A DNA stretch of 64,000 nt from the NCBI GenBank assembly GCA_034638255.1, contig JAWPGT010000004.1, positions 868,001 to 932,000 on the forward strand, given 5' to 3'. Source of the stretch: Coprinus comatus (lineage: Eukaryota; Basidiomycota; Agaricomycetes; Agaricales; Agaricaceae). Of the stretch, positions 24,301 to 33,658 are shown piece after piece. The notes below the pieces were generated by a model. The model saw nothing but the letters and a program-made list of their open reading frames with translations. It did not search any database and had not been told where the DNA came from. The number at the start of each line of letters is the position of its first letter. The first letter of the stretch is position 1. The position numbers were made by a program, and so were the translations under genes.

Positions 24301-24458
24301 CTTTTATTTTTTATTTTTTATTTTTGTAGTTTTGGTGCTGATGATGATTTTTTTTTTTTGTGTAGTTGAATACAAATAATTCGACGGTGGAACAGAGAAT
24401 GATTGCTCAAGGAGTTTTTGCGGCTTTGAATGAGGCTTGGAATGCCTTTAAACAGTGA
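21308..24458 (+). CDS. Auxilin/Swa2-like UBA-TPR-J-domain protein (clathrin uncoating)
   Basis: J-domain co-chaperone that recruits Hsp70 to strip clathrin from coated vesicles. Three exons (21308-22270, 22355-24295, 24366-24458) join in frame to 998 residues. Residues 1-320 are low complexity, with repeated short acidic-aromatic motifs (S-D-S-F-A-D-L-W, D-L-F-S-L-L, D-V-F-S-D-L-L, W-D-L-D-E-F) of the kind that bind clathrin or adaptors. A UBA-like segment follows in exon 2 (I-L-G-Q-I-I-E-M-G-F-S-...-A-I-E-L-L-L-G). TPR repeats begin near A-N-Q-T-F-K-L-G-Q-F-G-E-A-E-T-L-Y. A C-terminal auxilin-type J domain has V-H-P-D-K for the usual HPD tripeptide, split by the last intron directly after it, and ends A-L-N-E-A-W-N-A-F-K-Q. 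This order equals yeast Swa2/Aux1. ATG 21308 is preferred because M-S-D-S-F-A-D-L-W is the first clathrin-box-like motif. Confidence 0.9.
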
Positions 24459-25415
24459 TTTTGTTTTTCGTTTTGTTTTTCGTTTTTTGTTGTTTTGTCT
24501 CTGTTCTATTCCGATCTTTCTCATATCCTTTTCATCTTTTTTGGGTCTTTTATCCTGGCCTTTTTTCCTTAGCGGATATAGGGCAATCTTAGTATGCTAA
24601 TACTAGTAGTAGATCATATTGTCCGTAATTTTGATAACTTTGATACGCTTATACTAGGTACTCATATTGTAGGTTGGTGTGGTACATAATTCCCCCCCAC
24701 CTTCTATATACGTCAGGGGGCTGTAGAAACTTCCTGGAGTAATAAGCTGCTTTTGGGGTGTGGACAGATGGTGATTCGGCAGCACTGATAAAAGATAGTG
24801 TTGCCGATTAACTCACTACTAGTACGTTTACATTTCGGCCCGTTAACTTAGTAACAACTTCGCGCCGGTTATCATTTAGCATTCCACTTCCCCTCAGCCC
24901 ACTGCTTGCGTTTAATTTTTTTTTGATACACGTTGATGTTCTATTTTGAAAACGAGCCATGAGGGATAGGAGTGTGTGTTAGATTCTGATGTTTCCAGAA
25001 AATATCAATATAAAACAATTTCAAGGCTATGTTTTGCATCGTGTTTATAGTATGCAGAACAGATTACCAATCTCCAAACTGCCTCAATGTTCAACTTCTC
25101 TGTCAAATTGTGTCAATAGATCAGTCTTCTATTGTAGTCATCCACCCAACCTACAGGGCCGCATGTTCAAGTCCCCTTGAGGTCCTCAAAAATCTACTAC
25201 CAGCCTACCACTAAGTTGCCTCGAGGAAATCCTCATGTACGTCACGACTTGGATATGTCAAACGGACAAATAGTGCATAGCTTTTTGCTATGCGGGTTTG
25301 AAAGTATGTATATGGTCGTATATAAGTCAAATGTAATGTGGTCGGAATAGCATTACTTATCGAATATCCCCTTCATTGAAGAGCATTGCTCCCCATTCTC
25401 GCAAACTAATATATA
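24459..25415. other. Intergenic region
   Basis: Roughly 950 bases. The first 80 are T-rich and probably hold the auxilin 3' end. Two overlapping 60-codon plus frames (24989-25214) have no motif. GTATATGGTCGTATATAAG at 25307-25325 may be the core promoter of the small gene starting at 25416. Confidence 0.4.
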
Positions 25416-25982
25416 ATGTCCACTGGATTGTTTGTCGCATCGGTCCTCATCGGCATTGTATTATTAATTCGTAAGTTTCAAACCTCCAACTCAATTCAAC
25501 CTAATTGTTAAATTTTGATATACCAACATACTTCAATAGTCCTGATTGATCAGGCTATAAAGCGATTTGGGCCATTCCAACCTTTGCGGCGGATGAAAGA
25601 TGCCTTTGGAAATCAAATGCACGCACGCGAGCCCACTCGATTACCTCTATATTCTGTAAGTCCATTTTATTCTCAATTGTGTCACATAGAATAGAATATA
25701 CTCAATGATGTCATGCTATGTCATGGATAACTAAAGCAACACGGCATGATACCACCCTCCCCACCCCCACAGGCTCACATAAACTCACGCTCATAATAAC
25801 TCCGTCACACAACAATTTCTTTTTTTTCTTTTTCTTTTGAACTCGCATTATTTGTATTTTAAGTATATATAATACGTCAATAGGGTGATTTGGCGGTATC
25901 AATTTTGAGCTACATACATGAATATCATATTACAATATCATTTCGGCTGGATGTCAAGAACTCTATTAAGCAGATACTCTGA
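25416..25982 (+). CDS. Small single-TM protein of unknown function
   Basis: I do not recognise this gene. Three exons can be joined in frame: ATG 25416 to the donor GTAAGT near 25470, a second exon from about 25541 to the donor GTAAGT near 25651, and a third from about 25886 to TGA 25980. The product is about 90 residues. It has one N-terminal hydrophobic helix (G-L-F-V-A-S-V-L-I-G-I-V-L-L-I-L-L-I), followed by a basic stretch (K-R-F-G-P-F-Q-P-L-R-R-M-K) that would stay cytosolic, then a short amphipathic tail. The start resembles the membrane anchor of a cytochrome P450, but no P450 domain follows. The second intron (~235 bases) is much longer than its neighbours, so a missed exon is possible. 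Confidence 0.45.
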
Positions 25983-26124
25983 TTGAATCGATATCAGTAC
26001 ATAAGGACCGTATCATGCGATTAATTTCAAGCGCTCAAATGATTTAATCGGAGACTCGGAGTCTGTAGCGGCTATTTATAGATTGATGGTAACTCAAAAG
26101 AGCCACCAACTTTGAGTTGATGTT

Positions 26125-26822
26125 TTAATCGTTGATTTCTTGTTTATGAAAGACGTCTATATATAAAGGTGGAAAACGGTGTCATAATAGTATACACAAA
26201 TATACGCAGATCTATGCTTACTTGGAATCTCAGGCATCCAATTTTCTCTGTACTTGCAAAAGAACTCTCCTTTCGGTGGAAATTTATCTGGTTGATCTAG
26301 AGTTCCATAAGTTACGTATCGGAATTTATCTGCTGCTTTCTCCTATTTCGGAAAGAAAAAAACCATTAATATTGATATCAAGTTTCACTGGTAGATGAAC
26401 CTGACCAGTCTGACTTTGAGATTCCAGAATCAAGGAGACGGGAAGAAGTAAATAGGGAAGATAAACGAAAACATACCCCATATTCCAAAATACCACTACC
26501 ACAAGTCCCACAGAACTCTTGAAAGAGCTTGTTTCCATTATTATCAGACACATGTTCAATTGTTTTTCCTTTTATAATTTTGAAACTGTCTTTTGGAACT
26601 TTGGTGGTTATTCCATGTGACGAGCCTGTCCATCTCTAGTATCATGTATGTATAATTAATACATTGATATAAAACATTTGGGCGAAGGCTTTATAGAGTG
26701 CATGCTATACGTACACGACAGTTTTCACAATGACATATGGATGTACGTGCTTCTTCAGGTGATTTGAGTGTTATTTCGTATTGGATTTGTTTACAGTAGC
26801 AGGATCCTGTATATTTTGACAT
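26125..26822 (-). CDS. GFA-domain (CENP-V/GFA family) zinc protein
   Basis: Four exons on the minus strand, starting at ATG 26822. Exon 1 has G-S-C-Y-C-K-Q-I-Q-Y-E-I and C-H-C-E-N-C-R, the first zinc ligand set of the GFA fold. Exon 2 continues W-T-G-S-S-H-G and carries F-C-G-T-C-G-S, the second Cys pair, and I-L-E-Y-G. Exon 3 has G-T-L-D-Q-P and P-K-G-E-F-F-C-K-Y-R-E-N-W-M-P-E-I-P. A short last exon ends V-F-H-K-Q-E-I-N-D (TAA at 26125). This is the normal full length (~150 residues). Family members include S-(hydroxymethyl)glutathione synthase (Gfa), but most fungal ones are uncharacterised, so the reaction should not be assumed. It lies about 200 bases downstream of the pectinesterase on the same strand. 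Confidence 0.85.
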
Positions 26823-27025
26823 AGTTTGTGGTGGTGTGGTAGTATGCGTAGAGTCTCAATATAAAAGCAAAGTCATGTTCAAACTGGAGGCGGTAGGAAC
26901 AAGTAGGTAAAATGACATCATATGAATAATGACGTCGTTAATTTAACCCCTAACTGGAACTATAAATATCCAAGAAAATATGTACCATACTGTACTGTAC
27001 ATGTTTCTTTACTTTCTTTTTACAT

Positions 27026-30000
27026 TTAAAAAGAGTAATCATAATCAATCCATTTCGGTTTCTCCAAGAAAACCTTTTCAATGGTAAACGATCGAGCTTC
27101 AGTTTCAGAAAGTATATGTTCTAATGGAATTCTTTTGGATGTATCGCCACCTGGACCTGTAGAATTGAATTCGGCATAGAATGTAGTGTTCATAATCACT
27201 GGTCTTTTTTGTTTTGTTTTGAAGTCGAACATATGCATTAAAAACATCAACATATGGATTCACTCGTTTATGTTTTAGTATGTCACATACCTATCACTAT
27301 TGAATGGAGTCCACCCCGCTGGTCTTATACTCTCGTCCATTGACGTATTGAGAAATACAGTAGTTGCTAAATCATTCCAAGGACGACCTAAAATCAAAAT
27401 ATAAAGATTTCAGCTTTCCTATCATTAATAATTATAGTTGGGAGTTCGAATTTTACTTACCCAGAAAACATCGTTGGTCTGTTACTGTTGTTTCATTGGC
27501 ATCGGGAGACTATAGGATAAAGAAAATAAATGTAATAGTATGGTAAACATGTTTCATACCATTACGTACCCTGATAATCTGAGAGTTACTTATATATGCA
27601 CCATACCGATTCCCAGGAGCATCAGTTAGATTCGTTCCTTTCCAAGCAACAATTCCACCACCACATGCTCGATTTGCTAGAATCACCTTCTCAAACCACC
27701 TATATTACATATATACAGTGATTAGTAATAATAATAAAAGCTCTCAGGTTCAAAATAAGGGTGGGCCTACTCACGCTGTTCCAAAACCAAAGAGATCTCG
27801 ATTGTTTATCAGCACCTTACAATGATAATTGAATAATAATAATAAAAAGGAGGTCACTTACAATCTGTTTGTCCATAAATAACACTATCAACCACATACA
27901 TACTTGCATTTCTTCCAGTATACCAAGTATCTTGATAACTTTCAAATGAACAACCATAGAATGAAGCATTCGCATAAGAAATATCTGTAACAAGTGCTTG
28001 AGAAATTGAAAAATTCGCCTATAGAATCACAAATTTAAAACAAATAAATCAATAAGTAAAAAAAAGTATTCTCATGACTGCCATTTATGATATATATACT
28101 CGTACTCACCAAAAGTGATGTCGCTTACATAATGATTGTTTCACATGTTGAATGACATGTTGTGTTTTTGGCGAAATATAATTATATTCTACCCTTTCTA
28201 ACTACTATGCCAAAGACTTCTCGGAGAGAGGTTGACATTCCCACAAGAAACCGAATTATTGGGTACTACCATGCAACAGGAAATGCAGCTGAAGCAGGCC
28301 GAAAGGAGAATGTCCAGCCCCGGACTGCACAACGCATCATCAAGCACTATGAAGTGACTGGTTCAGTTGCTGACAAAGCTCGCATAGGCAGGCCGAAGAA
28401 GCTAAATAGCTATGACAAGCGTCAGCTTGCTCGTACAGCAAGAAAAGAACGCCGCACACCCTTTCAACAACTTGTGAACGAAATTGGACTACAAATTTCA
28501 GTTAGCACAGTGCGGCGGGTTCTTGCTGAGGGGAACTACCATCGGAGGGTGGCTCTGAGGGTACCTTTCCTTACGAATGAGCACAAACGAGCACGATTGA
28601 ACTGGGCACGAATCAATAGTATCTCATCGATGGCTAATTTTCGACATGTCATCTATTCTGATGAGTGCTATATTTGTCTTGATGATCATCAGGGCCGTAT
28701 TTTTGTAACCCGTCGTCCCAATGAAGCCTTTCTTGAAGAATGTCTTATCCCAACCTTCAAGCAATCAAGCATACGAGTTATGGTGTGGGGGTGTATCATA
28801 GAGGGTTGGAAGGGGCCTTTGGTTGTGTTAGACTATCCGGGAGGACATGGTGGAGGAATGACATCTAAAAGGTACCAAGAACAAGTTCTTGAACCATATC
28901 TTTTTGATTTCTACAAAAGGATGAATGAACTCCGGGGCCATGTCAAATTTCAACAGGATAATGCCCCAAGCCACATCAGCAAAATGTCGAAGAAGTGGTT
29001 TGCAGCTAAAAATATCCCGCTTACATATCATCCTCCATCATCTCCCGATTTAAATCCCATCGAGCCTATCTGGCATATCCTCAAAACATCCCTACGTGGT
29101 CTTCAACATCAACCAAACACTGTGGATGAATTAAAGTTGGTAGTCCATGCTGCATGGGACTCGCTACCAATTGACCGGGTTGACCATTTCATTGGAACAA
29201 TGCCAGACCGTGTCAAGGCTGTTTTGGCTGCACGGGGTGGTCATATACAATTTTAATATTATATTCTATAGGTAATCTTGTAGTAGAATATACTCCATAT
29301 GTATTCAACTTCGTTGTCTATCTCCCGAAGTTGCAGGAGAGTAATACATCAATGATTGTCCGTGGGAAAATCTGCGACGCGACATCACTTTTGGTGACTC
29401 CAAGTATGTGTGTGTATGGTGTTATACTCACCGCACGATTTTGAAAATCAACATTATAAACTTTAAAATCCACATTCCCAAATTCAGGTTGTAAAGGAGC
29501 ACCAGTAGGTCCCATACCAATTAAAGAAGCATTTCTTGAAGGTGAAATAATAAGAACGGCGGAATCTGCATCATCCATTCCGGGTTTTACAAATTTATTA
29601 TCCCATATTTGAACTAAGTTTTTTGGGAAAGGTAGTGTTGATGTTGAGTAGAATGGCTTGTTACGGGATTTGGATTTGGATTTGGATTTGGATTTGGATG
29701 TGTTTGAGGTTAGTTGACCTAAGAGTGTTAATGGATTTGTGTGTGTTATGTTTATGGTTTCGTGATATTCTCCTGCTGCGATTAGAATTGTTGCTGATTT
29801 GTTTCTTGGTCTAGTTTATTTTATTTTATTTTATTAGAGTGAAATTACTAAGTCATGAAGAATCGAGAATCTTACAGAGATAATATTGCATCCTGAATTG
29901 AATGAAAGGTAGCAAATGGATCGCTTTGGTTTTGGTTAACATAAATCGTTCCAAGTGGACATCCGAGTAAGGGTGAGATAGTAGGAGGTTTTTGTAATTG

Positions 30001-30093
30001 ACAAGGAAGATATTTCAGGGATAAAGAAAATGCCGTGTGTATATGAACTGAGAACGATAACGTGAAGAGAATGAGCGAAGAGAAGAACAGCAT
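27026..30093 (-). CDS. Pectinesterase (carbohydrate esterase family 8), secreted; carries a transposon in one intron
   Basis: Hydrolyses methyl esters of pectin. ATG 30093 opens a signal peptide (M-L-F-F-S-S-L-I-L-F-T-L-S-F-S-V). The fold start is C-P-L-G-T-I-Y-V-...-F-H-S-I-Q-D-A-I-L-S-L, then I-L-I-A-A-G-E-Y-H-E-T-I-N-I. Catalytic motifs follow: S-Y-Q-D-T-W-Y (Gln and the acid/base Asp), G-Q-T-D-Y-L-F-G (nucleophile Asp) and L-G-R-P-W-N-D (substrate-binding Arg). The last exon (from about 27222 to TAA 27026) has F-Y-A-E-F-N-S-T-G-P-G-G. Seven or more exons are present. The intron between D-F-Q-N-R-A (exon ends 29432) and A-N-F-S-I-S-Q (exon starts 28018) is 1,413 bases because a Tc1/mariner element sits in it. 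Both splice sites are intact, so the gene may still work. Exon 2 holds a TTTGGA hexamer run (29667-29699) coding Ser-Lys repeats. Confidence 0.88.
28106..28124. repeat. Left terminal inverted repeat of the Tc1/mariner element
   Basis: TCACCAAAAGTGATGTCGC, identical to the reverse complement of 29379-29397. A further weaker match (AATGATTG at 28131-28138 and the CAATGATT block near 29350) suggests a longer imperfect repeat. Confidence 0.85.
28207..29256 (+). CDS. Tc1/mariner transposase (DD34E)
   Basis: Cut-and-paste transposase, intronless and open for 349 residues from ATG 28207, which begins M-P-K-T-S-R-R-E-V-D. The upstream in-frame start at 28162 is less likely. The N-terminus has a paired helix-turn-helix (R-I-I-G-Y-Y-H-A-T-G-N-A, then Y-D-K-R-Q-L-A-R-T-A-R). 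The catalytic triad is Y-S-D-E-C-Y (first Asp), Q-Q-D-N-A-P-S-H (second Asp) and S-P-D-L-N-P-I-E (Glu); counting residues between the last two gives 34, the DD34E signature. No stop or frameshift is present, so the protein could be active. TAA is at 29254. Confidence 0.93.
   Translation: MPKTSRREVDIPTRNRIIGYYHATGNAAEAGRKENVQPRTAQRIIKHYEVTGSVADKARIGRPKKLNSYDKRQLARTARKERRTPFQQLVNEIGLQISVSTVRRVLAEGNYHRRVALRVPFLTNEHKRARLNWARINSISSMANFRHVIYSDECYICLDDHQGRIFVTRRPNEAFLEECLIPTFKQSSIRVMVWGCIIEGWKGPLVVLDYPGGHGGGMTSKRYQEQVLEPYLFDFYKRMNELRGHVKFQQDNAPSHISKMSKKWFAAKNIPLTYHPPSSPDLNPIEPIWHILKTSLRGLQHQPNTVDELKLVVHAAWDSLPIDRVDHFIGTMPDRVKAVLAARGGHIQF
29379..29397. repeat. Right terminal inverted repeat of the Tc1/mariner element
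   Basis: GCGACATCACTTTTGGTGA, the exact reverse complement of 28106-28124. It lies 8 bases inside the right TA. Confidence 0.85.
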
Positions 30094-30327
30094 TTTTTAG
30101 ATGGTTCCTTTAACCAAGTACCGAATTGTTTATATACCAAGGAAGCCCGTGTCCATGTGGCCCGATGATCGAGAAAACGGACCGCCCGAGCCCAGTTACT
30201 ACTGTCACGAGAACTTGTGTTATATCTAATGATTCCGTGTGAGAATATCTTTGGATGTTTTAATTGCAACTACTTCGAGAGGTGAGGCTGTTCCCATTAA
30301 TAGACATATGGAAGAGAATTTTATTGT

Positions 30328-32007
30328 TTAAGGTGATAATACTCCGGCGTGTTTCAATCCTATCATCCCTGGTACTGTGCCCTCGATTGGTGTAGACAAT
30401 GAAAGAATTTCAGGGTGTAAAGGAGTTTGTTTAGGTGGGAGTGGTCGTCCAGTTGGTAAAATACGTCCTAGAGAACGTAGGTAATTGGCTGTACTGAGTA
30501 AGGATACTTGGACTTCATATGATCCTCCCTCCTGTTTCAAGTTTCAATTTCAATGCCTTTGAAAATATGGAGAGACGTACGGTGATAGATTTACACAGAG
30601 CGATGATAATTCCAAATGCAAGAAAGTAAGCCGCGGCATGATCGATCGCTTGAACAGGGAATGGTTTAGGTGGAAGTGGATTTGGGAGAGGTTAATCTGG
30701 ATGTAAATATGTATGGAATGCTTCTGCTTCGGCGTAATTGAAACCTGTAGCTGTCTGTACAAGGGAGTCAAACTATGCATAATCACGATTAGTTCCTTCA
30801 GATCCATTTAATGTGAGAGACATACTCCTCGACGATCCTTCCAATCACCTTCCCATCCCCAAGCACATAAATTGGCGCATATAATACCAGGTTTAAGTTT
30901 CACCAAGTCATCACATCCAAATCCTTTCTTCGATAACCCTCCAGGTCGATATGCTTGTAAAAAAACGTCTGAACCTTGTACCAATTCTTTCAATATTTCC
31001 CTTCCAGTTTCTTTGTTTAGATCGAGTTGCGCTTTTCGTTTACCACGAGAGGTATCGAGATCCAGCGCTGGTAAACTTGGAAGTTCATGTGAAGTCACCC
31101 AAAGGACGTCCGCGCCATACGTAGCTAGCGTTCGACCAGCAATAGGTCCAGCCAATACTCGACTGAGATCCAAGACTTTAAATCCTTCCAGAGGCCCTTT
31201 TCCTTTATTATTGGCGTTTGGAGTGAGATCGCTTGCATCGCGTTGAGGAGCATCGCCAATTTTAGTGATGGTCACCGGAAGAGCGTTCTTCATTGCTATT
31301 GCGTGAGGATGTTTATCCCAGGTATCGAATGTTCGATATGCAGTGACGCACATCCCTCGACGGGCGGCTTCGTCTTCTAGATCTTCTGCTTTGCATTGTA
31401 GAATCGCATTACCGACTTGGGATTTGGTGATCTCTGGATGATCTGGGAGGTCAAGGATTTCGAGTACACCTCGCCTATGACTTCATCCCGACGCATTTCA
31501 GTATTACACTGACAAAATGAGATGAAAACAATAAAAGTTGAATACGCACTGAGGGAAATTGGTATGTATGCGAACATACGACTTGTCCTTTGTCGGATAT
31601 AAACCCGCAATAGTATCCCAGACGTCTTCTGGGGCTTGTCCATCGATAGTGTAATACTCTTGGCTCTCTGATCGATATTTTGATCGGTTACCTCATAGCA
31701 TTGGACGGATAACCGAAAAAAGACGTACTGAACTCAAGTACAGCATGTCTTGCATTTACCGTAACCTCCCGTTCTACACCAGTTTGTAGGTAATGTAGAT
31801 AACCAGCAGCCAAACCTGCTAGTCCAATGCTCGCCTAGATTATCAACAAACTGATTTTTAAAAAAAGAAGATCCGGCACACCTGTGCTATAGCACCTATC
31901 CTAAACGACGAGTCGATAACATCATCTGTGTCCCCCTGTAGCTTTAAATGGGATAAATATTCGACTGGCAAGCCATTCTGCGACCATATGTGATGGGCAA
32001 TTTCCAT
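30328..32007 (-). pseudogene. Class III CoA-transferase (CaiB/BaiF family) with an in-frame stop
   Basis: Transfers CoA between carboxylic acids. ATG 32007 opens M-E-I-A-H-H-I-W-S-Q-N-G-L-P. Exons are joined by short introns at about 31838-31882, 31671-31731, 31475-31590 and 30781-30833. Family landmarks are L-A-G-L-A-A-G-Y-L-H, L-D-L-P-D-H-P-E-I, R-G-M-C-V-T-A-Y-R-T-F-D-T-W, then F-K-V-L-D-L-S-R-V-L-A-G-P-I-A-G-R-T-L-A with the G-A-D-V block, Y-R-P-G-G-L and the late I-T-E-G-G-S-Y-E-V-Q-V-S-L. A TAA at 30692-30694 interrupts the frame between Y-L-H-P-D and P-L-P-N-P, about two-thirds through. The downstream frame is intact and conserved to TAG/TAA at 30328. No intron I could draw removes the stop. 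Either a recent null, a sequence error, or an unusual splice. The substrate cannot be deduced. Its start is 124 bases from the divergent MPP gene. Confidence 0.65.
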
Positions 32008-32131
32008 GGTGTTGAATAACACGTGATGCGCCTGGAAGTCCGGCAAGTTCCGTGACCGTGTCCTCCCGAAGAAGAGTAAAGTAAAGTCCGCGCTTCGCTC
32101 CTGTTTCTCCTCCAAAAAACCAGCAGTCTCG
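32008..32131. promoter_or_regulatory. Short divergent promoter between CoA-transferase and MPP-beta
   Basis: Only 124 bases separate the start codon of the minus-strand CoA-transferase from that of the plus-strand mitochondrial processing peptidase gene. The interval must therefore serve both, a compact bidirectional promoter. No TATA box was seen, in line with housekeeping-type promoters. Confidence 0.5.
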
Positions 32132-33658
32132 ATGGTTTCCCGAACTATCCTCCACAGGGCTCTTAGGACTGCTGTCCGTAGTCCCGTAAGTACTCGTCTG
32201 CCACATAATAATTCTATTGCTAAATCCCAGAAAAATAGCGTCCCCTTAGAACTTTCGCGACTGTTCGCTCTGTTGGTCCTCATACCGAGGTTACTACTCT
32301 TCCTAATGGTTTGACTGTCGCAACAGAAAGCCACCCTCATGCACAAACTGCCACAGTTGGTGTTTGGATCGATGCTGGTTCACGCGCCGAAACCGACAAA
32401 ACCAACGGAACAGCACATTTCCTCGAACATATGGCTTTCAAGGGAACCAACAAGAGGACACAACATGCTCTTGAATTGGAAGTTGAAAACCTAGGTGCTC
32501 ACTTGAACGCGTATACCTCCCGTGAACAAACCGTCTACTATGCCAAGAGTTTCCGTAAAGACGTTTCCTCTGCTGTTGATATCATTAGTGATATTCTACA
32601 GAGCTCAAAGCTGGAGAAGGGTGCTATTGAGAGGGAGCGAGATGTTATTCTGAGGGAACAACAAGAGGTTGACAAGCAGCTTGAGGAGGTTGTCTTTGAT
32701 CATCTCCATGCTGTTGCTTTCCAAGGTACGTAAAAACATCGTATGTCTGTCTATATGTGGTTCCGGTTTACTGACAGTTGTAAATAGGACAACCCCTTGG
32801 TCGTACCATCTCGGTCCCAAGGCCAACATCCTCTCAATAACCCGCGACGACCTCGCCTCGTACATCAAGACGAACTACAGTGCCGACCGCATGGTTCTCG
32901 TCGGTGCTGGTGGTGTTGACCACGGTGAACTTGTGAAACTCGCCGAAAAGCACTTCTCATCCCTCCCCACCTCAGCAAACCCCATCCCTCTCGGTCGTCT
33001 CGCCCACCCCAAGACCTCATTCGTTGGATCCGAAGTTCGTATCGTCAATGACGAAATCCCTGCCGCCCATATTGCTCTCGCTGTTGAGGGTGTTGGTTGG
33101 TCTTCACCTGATTACTTCCCCATGATGGTCATGCAGAGCATCTTTGGAAACTGGGATAGGAGTTTGGGACTTTCGTCATTGAACTCATCTCGCCTGTCAC
33201 ATATCATCTCCCAAAATAACCTCGCCAACTCTTTTATGAGCTTCTCAACTTCTTACTCTGATACAGGTCTATGGGGTATCTACATGGTTTCTGAGAACAA
33301 CATGAACCTTGATGACCTCCTTCATTTCACACTGAAGGAGTGGACAAGAATGTCTATTGGTCCCTCAGAAGTTGAAGTTGAGAGAGCGAAGAGCCAATTG
33401 AAGGCTAGTCTTTTGCTTGGTCTCGATGGAACAACAGCAATTGCGGAGGATATCGGTAGACAGTTGGTTACAAGTGGAAAGAGGATGACACCTGCTGAGA
33501 TTGAGGCTAAGATTGATGAGATTGATGTTGCTGAGATTAAGAGAGTGGCTGGCAAGTATCTTTGGGATAAGGATCTTGCTGTTGTTGGATTGGGAAGCAT
33601 TGAGGGAATGTTGGATTACAATAGGATTAGGGCGGATATGTCGTCTATGATCTTCTAG
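32132..33658 (+). CDS. Mitochondrial processing peptidase beta subunit (M16B), with a one-base frameshift
   Basis: Catalytic half of the matrix peptidase that removes presequences from imported proteins. Exons 32132-32185, 32239-32725 and 32788-33658. Exon 1 encodes a basic, hydroxylated presequence ([16 protein letters not shown]). The inverted zinc motif H-F-L-E-H lies in [14 protein letters not shown], with the distal Glu region [13 protein letters not shown]. The C-terminal M16 half carries G-G-V-D-H-G-E-L-V. Exon lengths total 1,412 bases, one short of a multiple of three. Exon 3 starts in the frame giving Q-P-L-G-R-T-I, but from about 32811 onward the conserved sequence ([10 protein letters not shown]) is in the next frame. 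As given, the protein would stop a few codons later. The gene is essential in yeast, so a missing base in the assembly is the simplest explanation. Confidence 0.9.

Larger units (their letters stand above)
28105..29404 (+). mobile_element. Tc1/mariner-type DNA transposon inside a pectinesterase intron
   Basis: A 1.3-kb element bounded by TA dinucleotides (28103-28104 and 29405-29406). It has 19-base perfect terminal inverted repeats (TCACCAAAAGTGATGTCGC at 28106-28124, its complement at 29379-29397) and an uninterrupted transposase. The extreme ends are not symmetrical: the left runs TA-C-TCACC, the right (reverse strand) TA-CTTGGAG-TCACC, so a few bases at the left tip may have been lost or added. 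It is oriented opposite to the host gene. Confidence 0.85.

Noticed and set aside
31858..32346. 162-codon minus-strand frame extending the CoA-transferase N-terminus across the MPP start
   Set aside because: The part before M-E-I-A-H-H is unlike the family and is antisense to MPP exons; the start at 32007 is preferred.
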